Of a stretch of 64,000 nt of DNA, positions 10,718 through 19,785 are shown piece by piece. Position 1 is the first letter of the stretch; each line of letters starts with the position of its first letter. The DNA is from an uncultured Bacilli bacterium. GTDB taxonomy: Bacteria > Bacillota_I > Bacilli_A > RF39 > UBA660. The notes under the pieces are model-generated. The model had not been told where the DNA came from. It did not search any database and worked only from the letters and a program-made list of their open reading frames with translations. The stretch lies in NCBI GenBank assembly GCA_947624045.1, contig CANQIL010000001.1, positions 92,978 to 156,977 of the forward strand. Reading direction: 5' to 3'. The position numbers and the translations under genes are program-made.

Positions 10718-10748
10718 TTGACAGGACAGTATGGGGGGGGGGTATGAT
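10718..10748 (+). promoter_or_regulatory. candidate promoter of DGR target gene with G10 homopolymer in the spacer
   Basis: TTGACA (10718..10723), 19-nt spacer containing 10 consecutive G (10733..10742), TATGAT (10743..10748). Confidence 0.65.
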
Positions 10749-10795
10749 ATAGTTAGGTAAAAATATAATTGGTGGAAAAAAGGTGTTTAAAGATA

Positions 10796-13507
10796 ATGGA
10801 AAAGTACAATAAGTTTATATTAATCTTAATAGCGGTTGTTGTGATAGGTATGAGTATAGGTTATTCTGCTTTAAATAGTAATTTAAGTATTACGGGAGAT
10901 GTAAACTATCGACCTCAAGAAGATGTTAGGGTAACTAAGTTTGTAGCTAAGGATATGCCTAGTGATGTAGTTATAGAATACTCTGACTATTCTAAACATC
11001 AAGTTAAGCTAGGTTATACAAACACCGAAGAACAAGAAACAAGTATTACTTATACAGTTGAAGTAACAAATTATTCTAATGTAAGTATGGGTATTATAGA
11101 TATAATTGGACTTGATGATAATGTAGAGATACAGGAGGGAATTATTGGTACTAAGTTAGTAGGTCCAGGAGAAGATAAGACTTTTATAATTACCTTTAAT
11201 TCTACTACTGCTGAAACGAAAACATATTTATTAACAATTGAATTTGGACAAATATTTGATATTACTTATAGTGGTTTAGGTAATACTGATGATTATATAA
11301 AAGGAGTAATGGAGGGAGAACAACTAAGTCAAGAGTTAGGAAAAGATGCTCAAGTATGTAGTGTTACAATGAGTGGCAGAAATTATACTAATTATACTTT
11401 TTCAAATGGAACTATAATAATTCCAAGTGTAACAGGAGATGTTGTCATAAATGGATATTCACCAGTTACAGAAAGTCCTACTACTCCAAATGCACCAGAA
11501 TTAAATGGTGATATGATACCGGTATATTATGAAGCAACTAGTGAAACAACAGGTGAATGGCGAAAAGCAGATGAAAGTAACTTAGATAATAAATGGTATG
11601 ACTATGCTAGTCAAAAATGGGCCAATGCCGTAACTGTAGTAGCGAATAGTTATGCACCAAAGTCTAATGGTATTGAAGAAGTTAATTTTGTAAATCAAGT
11701 TTATAATTCATATAAAAGTACAAATCAGGGAAAAGATAGTACGACAAGTAATTTAACATTGAAATTCAAGACAGGCTCTACAGGTGGAACATTATCTTTT
11801 GATTATCAAGTTTCAAGTGAACAAAAATATGATAAATTGAATATAAAAGTTAATGGTGAATCTGCTGTTACCGATTTGTCAGGAAATAGTAGTAATAGCT
11901 TTTCTAAAGTTTTGGAGGCAAATGCTAGTTATACTATTGTAGCTGATTATTCTAAGGATAATAGTGGTAATGGAAACAGCGAAGATACCGCAACTATAAG
12001 TAATTTGGTGGTACCAAGTGATTTAGCAGAACCTTTAACAGTAGCTTCAACTGGTAATTATAAATGGGTTCAAATGTATGAATATGAAGTTGCTTCAAGT
12101 TATGAATTAGACGGTGTTTCAGGAACTTATTCATTGAAAAATGTAGAAAGTCACGATTATAGTCTAAATGATATAGGAAAATATATGTGCCGCGACGGTT
12201 CAACGAGTTGTAGTGAATTATATAAAATAACTAATGTAGAAGGAAATACAATTAAAAAAGTAGAAAAATATGGTACAGAATCTGTTGATAGAAATTATTA
12301 TAAAACTGCAGATGTAGATACAGTAATACCAATGTCTGCCATAAACACAATGTGGGTGTGGATACCAAGATATTCATATACAATAAAAAGTGAAGACGGA
12401 ACAAATTATTATGGTAAGAAAACATCTTGTACAATGCCAACCCAAAAATTGCCAGGAGAAATAGATGTAAAATTCATATCGAAAGATGATGAAAGAGAAA
12501 CAGGAAGTGCTCAATACATAGGTGATGAAGTAAGTGGTTGGTATACAAATGAAGCTTTTGATTTTCCTGAAACTGATACAAATACTCCAAAAAAAAGAGG
12601 AGGAATATGGGTTTCAAAATTTGAGCCAACAGGTACAGTTTCAAGTTGTACAAATACAAGTTGTGATGTAAGTAGTGTAACTGTAAAGCCGAATAAAACT
12701 TCAATAAGAAGTAAAACGGTAAGTAATTTTTACTTTATGTCCCGAAGTATGCAAGTAAGTTATGCAGATACTTATGGATTTGATAAAAATAGTGGTGACT
12801 TGCATATGATGAAAAATGATGAATGGGGAGCAGTAGCCTACCTTTCACAAAGTAGATACGGTAAATATGGAAACAGTGAATATACAGGAGCTAATAAAGA
12901 AGTATATATAAATAATGACGGTGGCTATATAACAGGACATAGTGGAGGAGGACCAAGTGCTAGTAGTTCAGCAACAAAATATGCATATAATGATATGACT
13001 AATTTAGGAGATGGTCAAGGTCAAGCAGGACCTGGTGCCTCAACAACAGGAAATATAACAGGAATATACGATATGTCAGGAGGAGCGTATGAGTATGTAA
13101 TGGGCGTATTAGAGTATGATGAACAGGGAGTAGAAGATAATGCTGGAAAAATCGCAACAGGTTCATCTGGATTTAAAGGGTTAAGTAGTAGTGGAGGTGC
13201 AACAGGAAGTTATGGTTTGCCAAATGAAAAATATTATAATAAATATAAAAGTGCTAATCCAACATCAAGCACTTGGTCATCAGCAAAACCGGAATCAGCT
13301 TGTAATAGAGGGGTGTGTTATGGCCACGCTTTATCAGAAACTTCGAGTTGGTACAGTGATTATGCCGGCTTTGTTAACCGCAGTTACCCGTGGTTCCTAC
13401 GTGGTGGCTACTACAGCTATACCACGTCTGCAGGAGTGTTCGGCGTGAACGTCCTCCATGGCAATTCCGCCGGCAACAGCTCTTGTCGCTTGGCTTTCGC
13501 GCCATAG
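10796..13507 (+). CDS. DGR target protein: N-terminal membrane anchor/signal, C-terminal FGE/C-type-lectin-like variable domain
   Basis: N-term TM; NTMWVWIPRYSY; GIYDMSGGAYEYVMG; C-term WFLRGGYYSYTTSAGVFGVN...CRLAFAP matches the downstream template repeat; RBS aaaggtg before ATG 10796 (ORF track start 10769). Confidence 0.9.
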   Translation: MEKYNKFILILIAVVVIGMSIGYSALNSNLSITGDVNYRPQEDVRVTKFVAKDMPSDVVIEYSDYSKHQVKLGYTNTEEQETSITYTVEVTNYSNVSMGIIDIIGLDDNVEIQEGIIGTKLVGPGEDKTFIITFNSTTAETKTYLLTIEFGQIFDITYSGLGNTDDYIKGVMEGEQLSQELGKDAQVCSVTMSGRNYTNYTFSNGTIIIPSVTGDVVINGYSPVTESPTTPNAPELNGDMIPVYYEATSETTGEWRKADESNLDNKWYDYASQKWANAVTVVANSYAPKSNGIEEVNFVNQVYNSYKSTNQGKDSTTSNLTLKFKTGSTGGTLSFDYQVSSEQKYDKLNIKVNGESAVTDLSGNSSNSFSKVLEANASYTIVADYSKDNSGNGNSEDTATISNLVVPSDLAEPLTVASTGNYKWVQMYEYEVASSYELDGVSGTYSLKNVESHDYSLNDIGKYMCRDGSTSCSELYKITNVEGNTIKKVEKYGTESVDRNYYKTADVDTVIPMSAINTMWVWIPRYSYTIKSEDGTNYYGKKTSCTMPTQKLPGEIDVKFISKDDERETGSAQYIGDEVSGWYTNEAFDFPETDTNTPKKRGGIWVSKFEPTGTVSSCTNTSCDVSSVTVKPNKTSIRSKTVSNFYFMSRSMQVSYADTYGFDKNSGDLHMMKNDEWGAVAYLSQSRYGKYGNSEYTGANKEVYINNDGGYITGHSGGGPSASSSATKYAYNDMTNLGDGQGQAGPGASTTGNITGIYDMSGGAYEYVMGVLEYDEQGVEDNAGKIATGSSGFKGLSSSGGATGSYGLPNEKYYNKYKSANPTSSTWSSAKPESACNRGVCYGHALSETSSWYSDYAGFVNRSYPWFLRGGYYSYTTSAGVFGVNVLHGNSAGNSSCRLAFAP
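13361..13502 (+). repeat. DGR variable repeat (VR), 142 bp, in frame in the 3' end of the target gene
   Basis: Aligns without gaps to 13619..13760; 21 differences at TR adenines, 3 at TR cytosines (13375, 13402, 13405). Confidence 0.96.
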
Positions 13508-13539
13508 AGCGTAAGCGATTTACTCTTTTGCTTTGGCCT

Positions 13540-13572
13540 GCGCCCACCTCCTCTTTTTCCAGAGGTGGGCGC
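13540..13572 (+). promoter_or_regulatory. perfect inverted repeat downstream of VR (DGR hairpin/cruciform candidate)
   Basis: gcgcccacctc (13540..13550), 11-nt loop, gaggtgggcgc (13562..13572); no T-run follows. Confidence 0.8.
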
Positions 13573-13618
13573 TAGGGATTTATTCGTAAAAAGTTTCTCT
13601 GTTTCTCGGTTGTTTTGC

Positions 13619-13760
13619 TATGCCAACTTTGTCAACCGCAGTAACCCGTGGTTCAAACGCGGCGGCAACTACAACAATACCACGAATGCAGGAGTGTTCA
13701 ACGTGAACAACAACAATGGCAATTCCAACAGCAACAACTCTTGTCGCTTGGCTTTCGCGC
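13619..13760 (+). repeat. DGR template repeat (TR), 142 bp
   Basis: AAC/AAT-rich near-copy of VR ending ...tcttgtcgcttggctttcgcgc, located between target gene and avd/RT. Confidence 0.96.
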
Positions 13761-14071
13761 TTAGACTATGGCAAACGATTAAAATAATAATTGCTCCTAT
13801 ATTTATATTCAAGGATATTTTGGGGAGTCTTGTCATAGAGAGTAAATTCCTTTTTGCTAAGTCAAATAAACACACAAATAGTCATCACCTAGTTAGTAGG
13901 TAAGCCGAATATTAGATGATGACAAAAAGTAGTACAATTTAAAAATTTGTGACTGCTTTTTTCTTTAATAGACTGTTTAGCAAAAATGAAAAAGAAATTA
14001 TTGAAAACATAGAACTTTAAATATTTATAAAATTCATTAATGGCTAATAGAATTTAAGGAGAAAATTAATA

Positions 14072-14410
14072 ATGAATAATATAACTCAAACTAAAGATAT
14101 TCAAGGAGTAGAAGATTTATTAATATATAAACAGTATTTAGAACTTATATTTTATACTACAAATATTTTAATTAAATTTCCTAAGAATGAGCGTTTTGGA
14201 TTAAATATAGATATTAGAAAAGCAACTTATAATGGATTAGAAGATATTTTGTATGCATATAGAGTCTTTGATAGAAAAGATAAATTAAAATACTTGTATG
14301 AGTTAGATATAAAATTAAAATTTATAAAAGCCTTAATTAGAATAGCATATAGAAAAAAATATATTAGTTCTAAAAATTGCTTAGCTTGGAATAAAAAAAA
14401 TTTAATATAG
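14072..14410 (+). CDS. avd: DGR accessory variability determinant (Avd-like, four-helix bundle)
   Basis: 112 aa helical basic protein (IYKQYLELIFYTTNILIKFPKNERFGL...), directly upstream of the RT and downstream of the TR. Confidence 0.85.
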   Translation: MNNITQTKDIQGVEDLLIYKQYLELIFYTTNILIKFPKNERFGLNIDIRKATYNGLEDILYAYRVFDRKDKLKYLYELDIKLKFIKALIRIAYRKKYISSKNCLAWNKKNLI

Positions 14411-14438
14411 GGAATTTATTAGGAGGCTGGATATCTTC

Positions 14439-15500
14439 GTGCCAAAAAAATTAAAAACTAAATTACAAGATAAATTAAAATTTGAATACTTTTATAATGC
14501 TTATTTAAGAGCTAGAAAACATAAAAAAATAAAAAGAGAAATACTTGAATTTGATATAGATTTGGAAACAAACTTAATAAACTTAATGGAAAAAATAAAA
14601 AATAATACTTATTACGTTGGACAGTATAGGAAATTTATTATATATGAGCCTAAAAGAAGGGAAATTTTATCATTACCATATGTAGATAGAATAGTTCATC
14701 AATGGTATATAGGTGAATTTATAAAGCCATATATAATGAAAAGATTTATTAAAGATACTTATGCTTGTCTTGATAAGAGAGGGATTCATAAAGCTAGTAA
14801 TGTAGTTCAAAAGTATATGCGTATTATGAAGAAGAAATATAATAATTACTATATAATTAAATGTGATATTAGTAAGTATTTTTATTCAATAAATTTAGAT
14901 ATATTATTTGAATTAATGAGTAGTTTTATTGAAGATAAAGAGCTTTTAGAATTTACTAGAAAAATGATTTATGAGAGGGCTACTTCTAATATTGGAATAC
15001 CTATTGGTAATTATACATCTCAATACTTTGCTAATATTTATTTGAATGAATTGGATAAGTTTGTTAAACATAAGTTACATATAAAATATTATGCTAGGTA
15101 TATGGATGATTTTATATTATTAGTAGAAAATAAAATGAAAGCTAAAGAGGTATTTGAAAAAATAAAAGTCTTTTTAGATGAAAGGTTGAATCTTAAATTA
15201 AATCCTAAAAGTAGATATTATTTTAGTAGTATGGGATTAGATTTTTGTGGTTATAGGATATTTGAAACATATAAGCTTATTAGAAAAAGAAGTGTTAGAA
15301 AAATAAGAAAAAAGATTAGTAAATGGAATTATAGGTATGAAAATAATAGTTTAAATTATCATAAAGTGTTAGTTTGTTGGAATTCATTTTTAAATCATGC
15401 TTCGCATGCGAATTGTTTTAATCTATGTAATAGACTTTATGAAAAGATGATGTTTACTAAAGAAATAAATTTGAATAGATATAAAGAAAGATTAAAATAA
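14439..15500 (+). CDS. DGR reverse transcriptase
   Basis: RT motifs: LPYVDRIVHQWY, IIKCDISKYFYSI, GIPIGNYTSQYFANIYLNELD, YARYMDDFILL, GLDFCGYRIF; adjacent TR/VR/Avd. Confidence 0.95.
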   Translation: MPKKLKTKLQDKLKFEYFYNAYLRARKHKKIKREILEFDIDLETNLINLMEKIKNNTYYVGQYRKFIIYEPKRREILSLPYVDRIVHQWYIGEFIKPYIMKRFIKDTYACLDKRGIHKASNVVQKYMRIMKKKYNNYYIIKCDISKYFYSINLDILFELMSSFIEDKELLEFTRKMIYERATSNIGIPIGNYTSQYFANIYLNELDKFVKHKLHIKYYARYMDDFILLVENKMKAKEVFEKIKVFLDERLNLKLNPKSRYYFSSMGLDFCGYRIFETYKLIRKRSVRKIRKKISKWNYRYENNSLNYHKVLVCWNSFLNHASHANCFNLCNRLYEKMMFTKEINLNRYKERLK

Positions 15501-15564
15501 AATTTGCTTGCGATTATAAAGAATTACTATTATACTTAAAGTGTAAGTATAGGAGGAAGAACAT

Positions 15565-15786
15565 ATGAGAGATGAACAGATAAAAAAAGTAAGAATGTAT
15601 TTAAAAGAAGTTGGATTAAGCGAAGAACAAATTGCTAAGCAATTAGCTAATCCAGATTTATTAGAAGCGTATTTGTCACAAGTAACATCTTATGAAGAAA
15701 ATATGCAAAGGATAATGGCAGCTGAAATGTTAAAAGAAGATAATGTTAATGTAGAGTTTACTGATAATAATTCAAAGAGCAAATAA
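15565..15786 (+). CDS. hypothetical small protein
   Basis: ORF with RBS aggagga; no family recognised. Confidence 0.6.
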   Translation: MRDEQIKKVRMYLKEVGLSEEQIAKQLANPDLLEAYLSQVTSYEENMQRIMAAEMLKEDNVNVEFTDNNSKSK

Positions 15787-15836
15787 TGCTTGCAATTTCT
15801 TGGAAAAAAAATATAATATATGCCAAGGAGGTAAGT

Positions 15837-16268
15837 ATGGCTAAAAAAATTGATAAAGAATTAGGTAAGAAAGAATTAGGAAAATTAAAAAACGAAGCTA
15901 ATGCTTTTAAAGATTTTATTTCACGTGGTAATGTAGTAGATATGGCTGTCGGTGTTATTGCAGGTGGTGCTTTTGGTAAAATAGTTACTAGTTTAGTTAA
16001 TGATATGCTTACACCAGCTATTGGAGTATTATTAGGTGGACTTAATTTTTCTGATTTAAGCTTTAAGATTTCTAATGCAACTATTGCTTATGGTAAATTT
16101 ATTCAGTCTATTATTGATTTCTTAATTATATCTTTATGTGTATTTGTTATGGTTAGATTATTTGATAAATTAAAGAAACACGAAGAAAAAGTAGAAGAAG
16201 AACCTAAAAAGAGTGATGAAGTTGTTTTATTAGAAGAAATAAGAGATTTGTTAAAAAAGAAAAAATAA
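15837..16268 (+). CDS. mscL: large-conductance mechanosensitive channel
   Basis: FKDFISRGNVVDMAVGVIAGGAFGKIVTSLVNDMLTPAIG; start moved to ATG 15837 after RBS aaggagg. Confidence 0.97.
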   Translation: MAKKIDKELGKKELGKLKNEANAFKDFISRGNVVDMAVGVIAGGAFGKIVTSLVNDMLTPAIGVLLGGLNFSDLSFKISNATIAYGKFIQSIIDFLIISLCVFVMVRLFDKLKKHEEKVEEEPKKSDEVVLLEEIRDLLKKKK

Positions 16269-16294
16269 ATCTTTTTTTTTGATTATGGTTTCTT

Positions 16295-16378
16295 GTGAAA
16301 AAATTTATTAGGAAACTTGTTAGGAAACTTATTAGGCAATTTGTTAGGAAATTAAAAGAATATATGATTGCTATATAA
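16295..16378 (+). CDS. possible 27-aa cationic amphipathic peptide (speculative)
   Basis: GTG start; (V/M)KKFIRKLVRKLIRQFVRKLKEYMIAI*; built on four 12-bp repeats 16305..16352. Confidence 0.25.
   Translation: MKKFIRKLVRKLIRQFVRKLKEYMIAI
16305..16352 (+). repeat. 4 x 12-bp degenerate tandem repeat
   Basis: ttattaggaaac/ttgttaggaaac/ttattaggcaat/ttgttaggaaat. Confidence 0.85.
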
Positions 16379-16519
16379 AAGGAATGGAAATGTTAGCTTG
16401 TTTCAAAAATGTTTAAAATAAAAAGTAGCTAATGTGTTTAATTGACAAAAACAAATGTTTGCTTTATAATGAAATTGTTAAGGGAAAATGAAGTTTAAAA
16501 ATTATTTAGTTCGGTGATG

Positions 16520-17506
16520 TGTATGGCGTTTAAAATAGGAAATATTGAAATTAAAAATAATATAGTAATGGCCCCTATGGCAGGAATATCTAATGCAGCT
16601 TATATGAAAATATGTGAAGAGATGGGTGTTGGGTATGCTGTTACGGAGCTAATTAGTAGTGAAGCAGTTATTAGAAATAATAAAAAAACCTTTGATATGT
16701 TAAAAGGAATAGATACTTTAAAAATACCAGTAGCTGTACAAATATTTGGAGGTAATCCTAAAGTAATGGCGGAGGCTGCTAAGAAGTTAGTAGAGTTATA
16801 TAATGTTAAAATAATTGATATTAATATGGGTTGTCCTGTATACAAAGTAGCTGTTAGAAGTCAAGCAGGTTCTAATTTATTAAAAGATACTTCAAAAGTA
16901 TATGAAATGGTTAGAGAAGTTGTTTGTAATGTTTCGGCTTTTGTAACGGTTAAAATTAGAAGTGGTTGGGATTTTGATAGTATTAATGCAGTAGAAGTAG
17001 CTCAAGCTATTGAAAAAGCAGGAGCCAGTGCAATAGCTATTCACCCTAGAACGAGAAGTCAGGGATATAGTGGTAAAGCGGACTGGAGCATAATTAAAAA
17101 AGTAAAAGAAGCAGTTAGTATACCGGTCATTGGTAATGGTGATGTAAAAACTTGTGAAGATGTAAAAAGAATGCTTGAAGAAACAGGTTGTGATGCAGTA
17201 ATGATAGGACGAGGATTATTAGGTAATCCTTGGCTTATTAAAAATAGCCTAAATTATTTAGAGGGAAAACCTTTATTAGATGTTGATACTAAAGAAAGAT
17301 TTGAAGTATTAAAAAGACACTTAAACTACCTAGTAAAATTTAGAGGAGAAAGACTAGCAGCCTTAGAAATAAGAAATCATATAGTTTGGTATTTTAAAGG
17401 AATGCCTTTTTCCAAAATACTTAAAAATAAGGTCTATCAAACTTCTGATATTCGTGATATAATCAAGATATTAAATGAATTTGAGGAGGGTAACTATGAA
17501 GAATAG
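16520..17506 (+). CDS. dusB: tRNA-dihydrouridine synthase
   Basis: [53 protein letters not shown]. Confidence 0.95.
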   Translation, partial: CMAFKIGNIEIKNNIVMAPMAGISNAAYMKICEEMGVGYAVTELISSEAVIRNNKKTFDMLKGIDTLKIPVAVQIFGGNPKVMAEAAKKLVELYNVKIIDINMGCPVYKVAVRSQAGSNLLKDTSKVYEMVREVVCNVSAFVTVKIRSGWDFDSINAVEVAQAIEKAGASAIAIHPRTRSQGYSGKADWSIIKKVKEAVSIPVIGNGDVKTCEDVKRMLEETGCDAVMIGRGLLGNPWLIKNSLNYLEGKPLLDVDTKERFEVLKRHLNYLVKFRGERLAALEIRNHIVWYFKGMPFSKILKNKVYQTSDIRDIIKILNEFEEGNYEE

Positions 17507-18293
17507 CGAAGAAGAAAAGAAAACAAAAACAACTGCTAAAAAAAATAATACAAATACTAAAAAGAATAGTACTAGTACGAAAAAAAATAGTACTAAGAAA
17601 GTTAATGCTACTAAAGTAGAAAAAGAAGAAGTAAAAATTAAAGAAGAAGCAGAAGTAAAAGAAGAAATTACTGTTACTAAAGAAGATAAAAAGAAAAAAA
17701 CTGAAAAAGAAAAAGCTACATTTTTACAAAGATTTATTGCCTTTATAATAGATGTATTTTTAGTATCATTTATTGCTTCATTACTAGTATATCCATTTAT
17801 TGATAATGATAATGCTGAAAAGATTAGTAATGAATCAATGGAGGTAATTGAAAAATATACTAGTGCAGAAATAGATATGAAAACTTATGCTACAGAGATG
17901 TCATCATTAACATATCAAAGTGCTAAGAGTAATGGTATTGTTACATTAGTGACTTTAGTATGTGAAATTTTGTACTTTGCTGTTTTCCAATTATATAATA
18001 ATGGACAAACTTTAGGTAAAAAGTTATTAAAAATAAAAGTAGTAGCAGAAAATGGAAAGTTAAGTATGAATCAAATGGTTGTAAGAGCATTAATTGTAAA
18101 CTCAATTTTACTTGAAATAATTTCATTTTGTTTTATGTTATTTGCTGGTGAAACAGTTTACTTCTATGGAGTTGCGACTTTAGAAATGATACAATATGCC
18201 GTTTTAGTTATTTCAGCATTTATGATTATGTGGAGTGCTAAAAGACAAGGTATTCATGATAAGATAGTTCATACCGAAGTAGTAAAATTATAA
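17496..18293 (+). CDS. RDD family membrane protein with Lys/Thr-rich N-terminus
   Basis: [36 protein letters not shown]; overlaps dusB stop. Confidence 0.85.
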   Translation: MKNSEEEKKTKTTAKKNNTNTKKNSTSTKKNSTKKVNATKVEKEEVKIKEEAEVKEEITVTKEDKKKKTEKEKATFLQRFIAFIIDVFLVSFIASLLVYPFIDNDNAEKISNESMEVIEKYTSAEIDMKTYATEMSSLTYQSAKSNGIVTLVTLVCEILYFAVFQLYNNGQTLGKKLLKIKVVAENGKLSMNQMVVRALIVNSILLEIISFCFMLFAGETVYFYGVATLEMIQYAVLVISAFMIMWSAKRQGIHDKIVHTEVVKL

Positions 18294-18307
18294 AAGAAGG
18301 AGTATAT

Positions 18308-19771
18308 ATGAGAGAACTTAGCGAGCAAGAGATAGTAAGAAGAGAAAAGTTAAAAAATATAAAAGAATGTTATCCTGATAGATATGAAGTTAATTATGAA
18401 TTAAAAGATGCTATGAAATTAGAAGATGGCGTTACTGGTGTTAGAGTAGCAGGTAGAATTATTCTAATGCGTAAAATGGGTAAGATGAGCTTTTTAACTA
18501 TTGGGGATATTTGTGGTAAAATACAAATATCTGTTAAATTAGATATGGTAGGAGAAGAAGCTTATAATGACTTTAAAGCTAACTATGACTTAGGTGACTT
18601 TATTGGAGTAGAGGGAGAAGTATTCACTACCTATACTGGAGAGAAAACAATTAGAGCATCAAAAATAAAATTCTTAGGAAAAGCCTTAAGACCTTTACCA
18701 GAAAAGTTTCACGGTGTTGTCGATGTTGAAGCTATTTATAGAGAAAGATATCTTGATTTAATAACTAGTGATGAAGCTAAAAATAAATTTTTATTTAGAA
18801 GTAAGTTTATTAGAGAACTTAGAAATTATTTAGATGAAGCTGGTTATATTGAAATAGAAACACCTATTCTTAATAATAAAGCTAGTGGAGCTACAGCTAA
18901 ACCTTTTGTTACACATCATAATGCCTTAGATATAGATATGTATTTGAGAATTGCTCCGGAAACTTACTTAAAAAGAGCCATAGTAGGGGGCTTTGTTAAA
19001 GTATTTGAAATAGCTAGATGTTTTAGAAATGAGGGTATAGACCAACAGCATTTGCAAGACTTTACTATGATAGAAGGTTACTGTGCTTATTATAACTATA
19101 AAGATAATATGAAGTTTTTAAGAGAAATGCTTCAAAGTATAATTCAAAAATTATTTGGTACTTTGACTATTACTATAATGGATAAAGAAATTGATTTGAG
19201 TGGAGAATGGGAAGTTATTAGTTTTAGAGATTTAATATTAAAATATAGTAATATAGATATAAATCAATATAATACTAAAGAAAGCTTACTTAATAAAATA
19301 AAAGAAGAAAATATTGAAATAGATAGTGAAGTACCACTTGAAGCTTTAGGATATGGTAATTTAGTTGACCAATTATATAAAAAAGTAGCGAGAAACAATA
19401 TAATTAATCCAACGTTTTTAACAGAACATCCAATTAGCTTAAGTCCATTAGCTAGAGCAAATGATACAAATAAAGAAATAACAGACCGTTTCCAATTAAT
19501 AATTAATGGAGCTGAAATTATAAATGCTTATTCAGAATTAGTAGACCCGCAAGAACAAATGCGAAGACTAGAAGAACAAGCTAGTTTGAAAGCTAAGGGG
19601 GATTTGGAAGCTATGCCTATGGATAATGATTATATTATGGCTATGGAATGTGGTATGCCACCAATTAGCGGTTGGGGTATGGGAATAGATAGAGTTATTC
19701 AACTACTTACAAATTCTCAAAATATTAAAGATGTAGTATTGTTCCCATTAATGAAACCTAATGATAAATAA
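18308..19771 (+). CDS. lysS: lysyl-tRNA synthetase, class II
   Basis: FKANYDLGDFIGVEGEVF, RYLDLI, EIETPILNNKASGATAKPFVTHHNAL, class II motifs. Confidence 0.98.
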   Translation: MRELSEQEIVRREKLKNIKECYPDRYEVNYELKDAMKLEDGVTGVRVAGRIILMRKMGKMSFLTIGDICGKIQISVKLDMVGEEAYNDFKANYDLGDFIGVEGEVFTTYTGEKTIRASKIKFLGKALRPLPEKFHGVVDVEAIYRERYLDLITSDEAKNKFLFRSKFIRELRNYLDEAGYIEIETPILNNKASGATAKPFVTHHNALDIDMYLRIAPETYLKRAIVGGFVKVFEIARCFRNEGIDQQHLQDFTMIEGYCAYYNYKDNMKFLREMLQSIIQKLFGTLTITIMDKEIDLSGEWEVISFRDLILKYSNIDINQYNTKESLLNKIKEENIEIDSEVPLEALGYGNLVDQLYKKVARNNIINPTFLTEHPISLSPLARANDTNKEITDRFQLIINGAEIINAYSELVDPQEQMRRLEEQASLKAKGDLEAMPMDNDYIMAMECGMPPISGWGMGIDRVIQLLTNSQNIKDVVLFPLMKPNDK

Positions 19772-19785
19772 AAAGGGAGAAAAGT

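Noticed and set aside
10733-10742. G10 tract as a possible assembly error
   Set aside because: Cannot be excluded from one sequence, but its exact position between good -35 and -10 hexamers makes it worth reporting; length should be verified in reads.
11994-12704. Minus-strand ORFs antisense to the DGR target gene
   Set aside because: Low-complexity Leu/His/Phe-rich translations typical of antisense shadow ORFs; no RBS support.
13540-13572. Inverted repeat as a rho-independent terminator
   Set aside because: Strong stem but followed by tagggattta rather than a T-run; a DGR hairpin role is the better explanation, though partial termination cannot be excluded.
13191-13575. Overlapping + ORFs 13191..13448 and 13390..13575
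   Set aside because: Alternative frames of the target gene 3' end and VR; created by the higher GC of this block.
13565-13903. 112-aa + strand ORF (NRSNPWFKRGGNYNNTTNAG...)
   Set aside because: It is the DGR template repeat read in the VR frame. TR functions as RNA; there is no good RBS and the flanks are not protein-like, so not called as CDS.
16305-16352. CRISPR array
   Set aside because: Direct 12-bp repeats with no spacers; no CRISPR arrays or cas genes were seen in the window.
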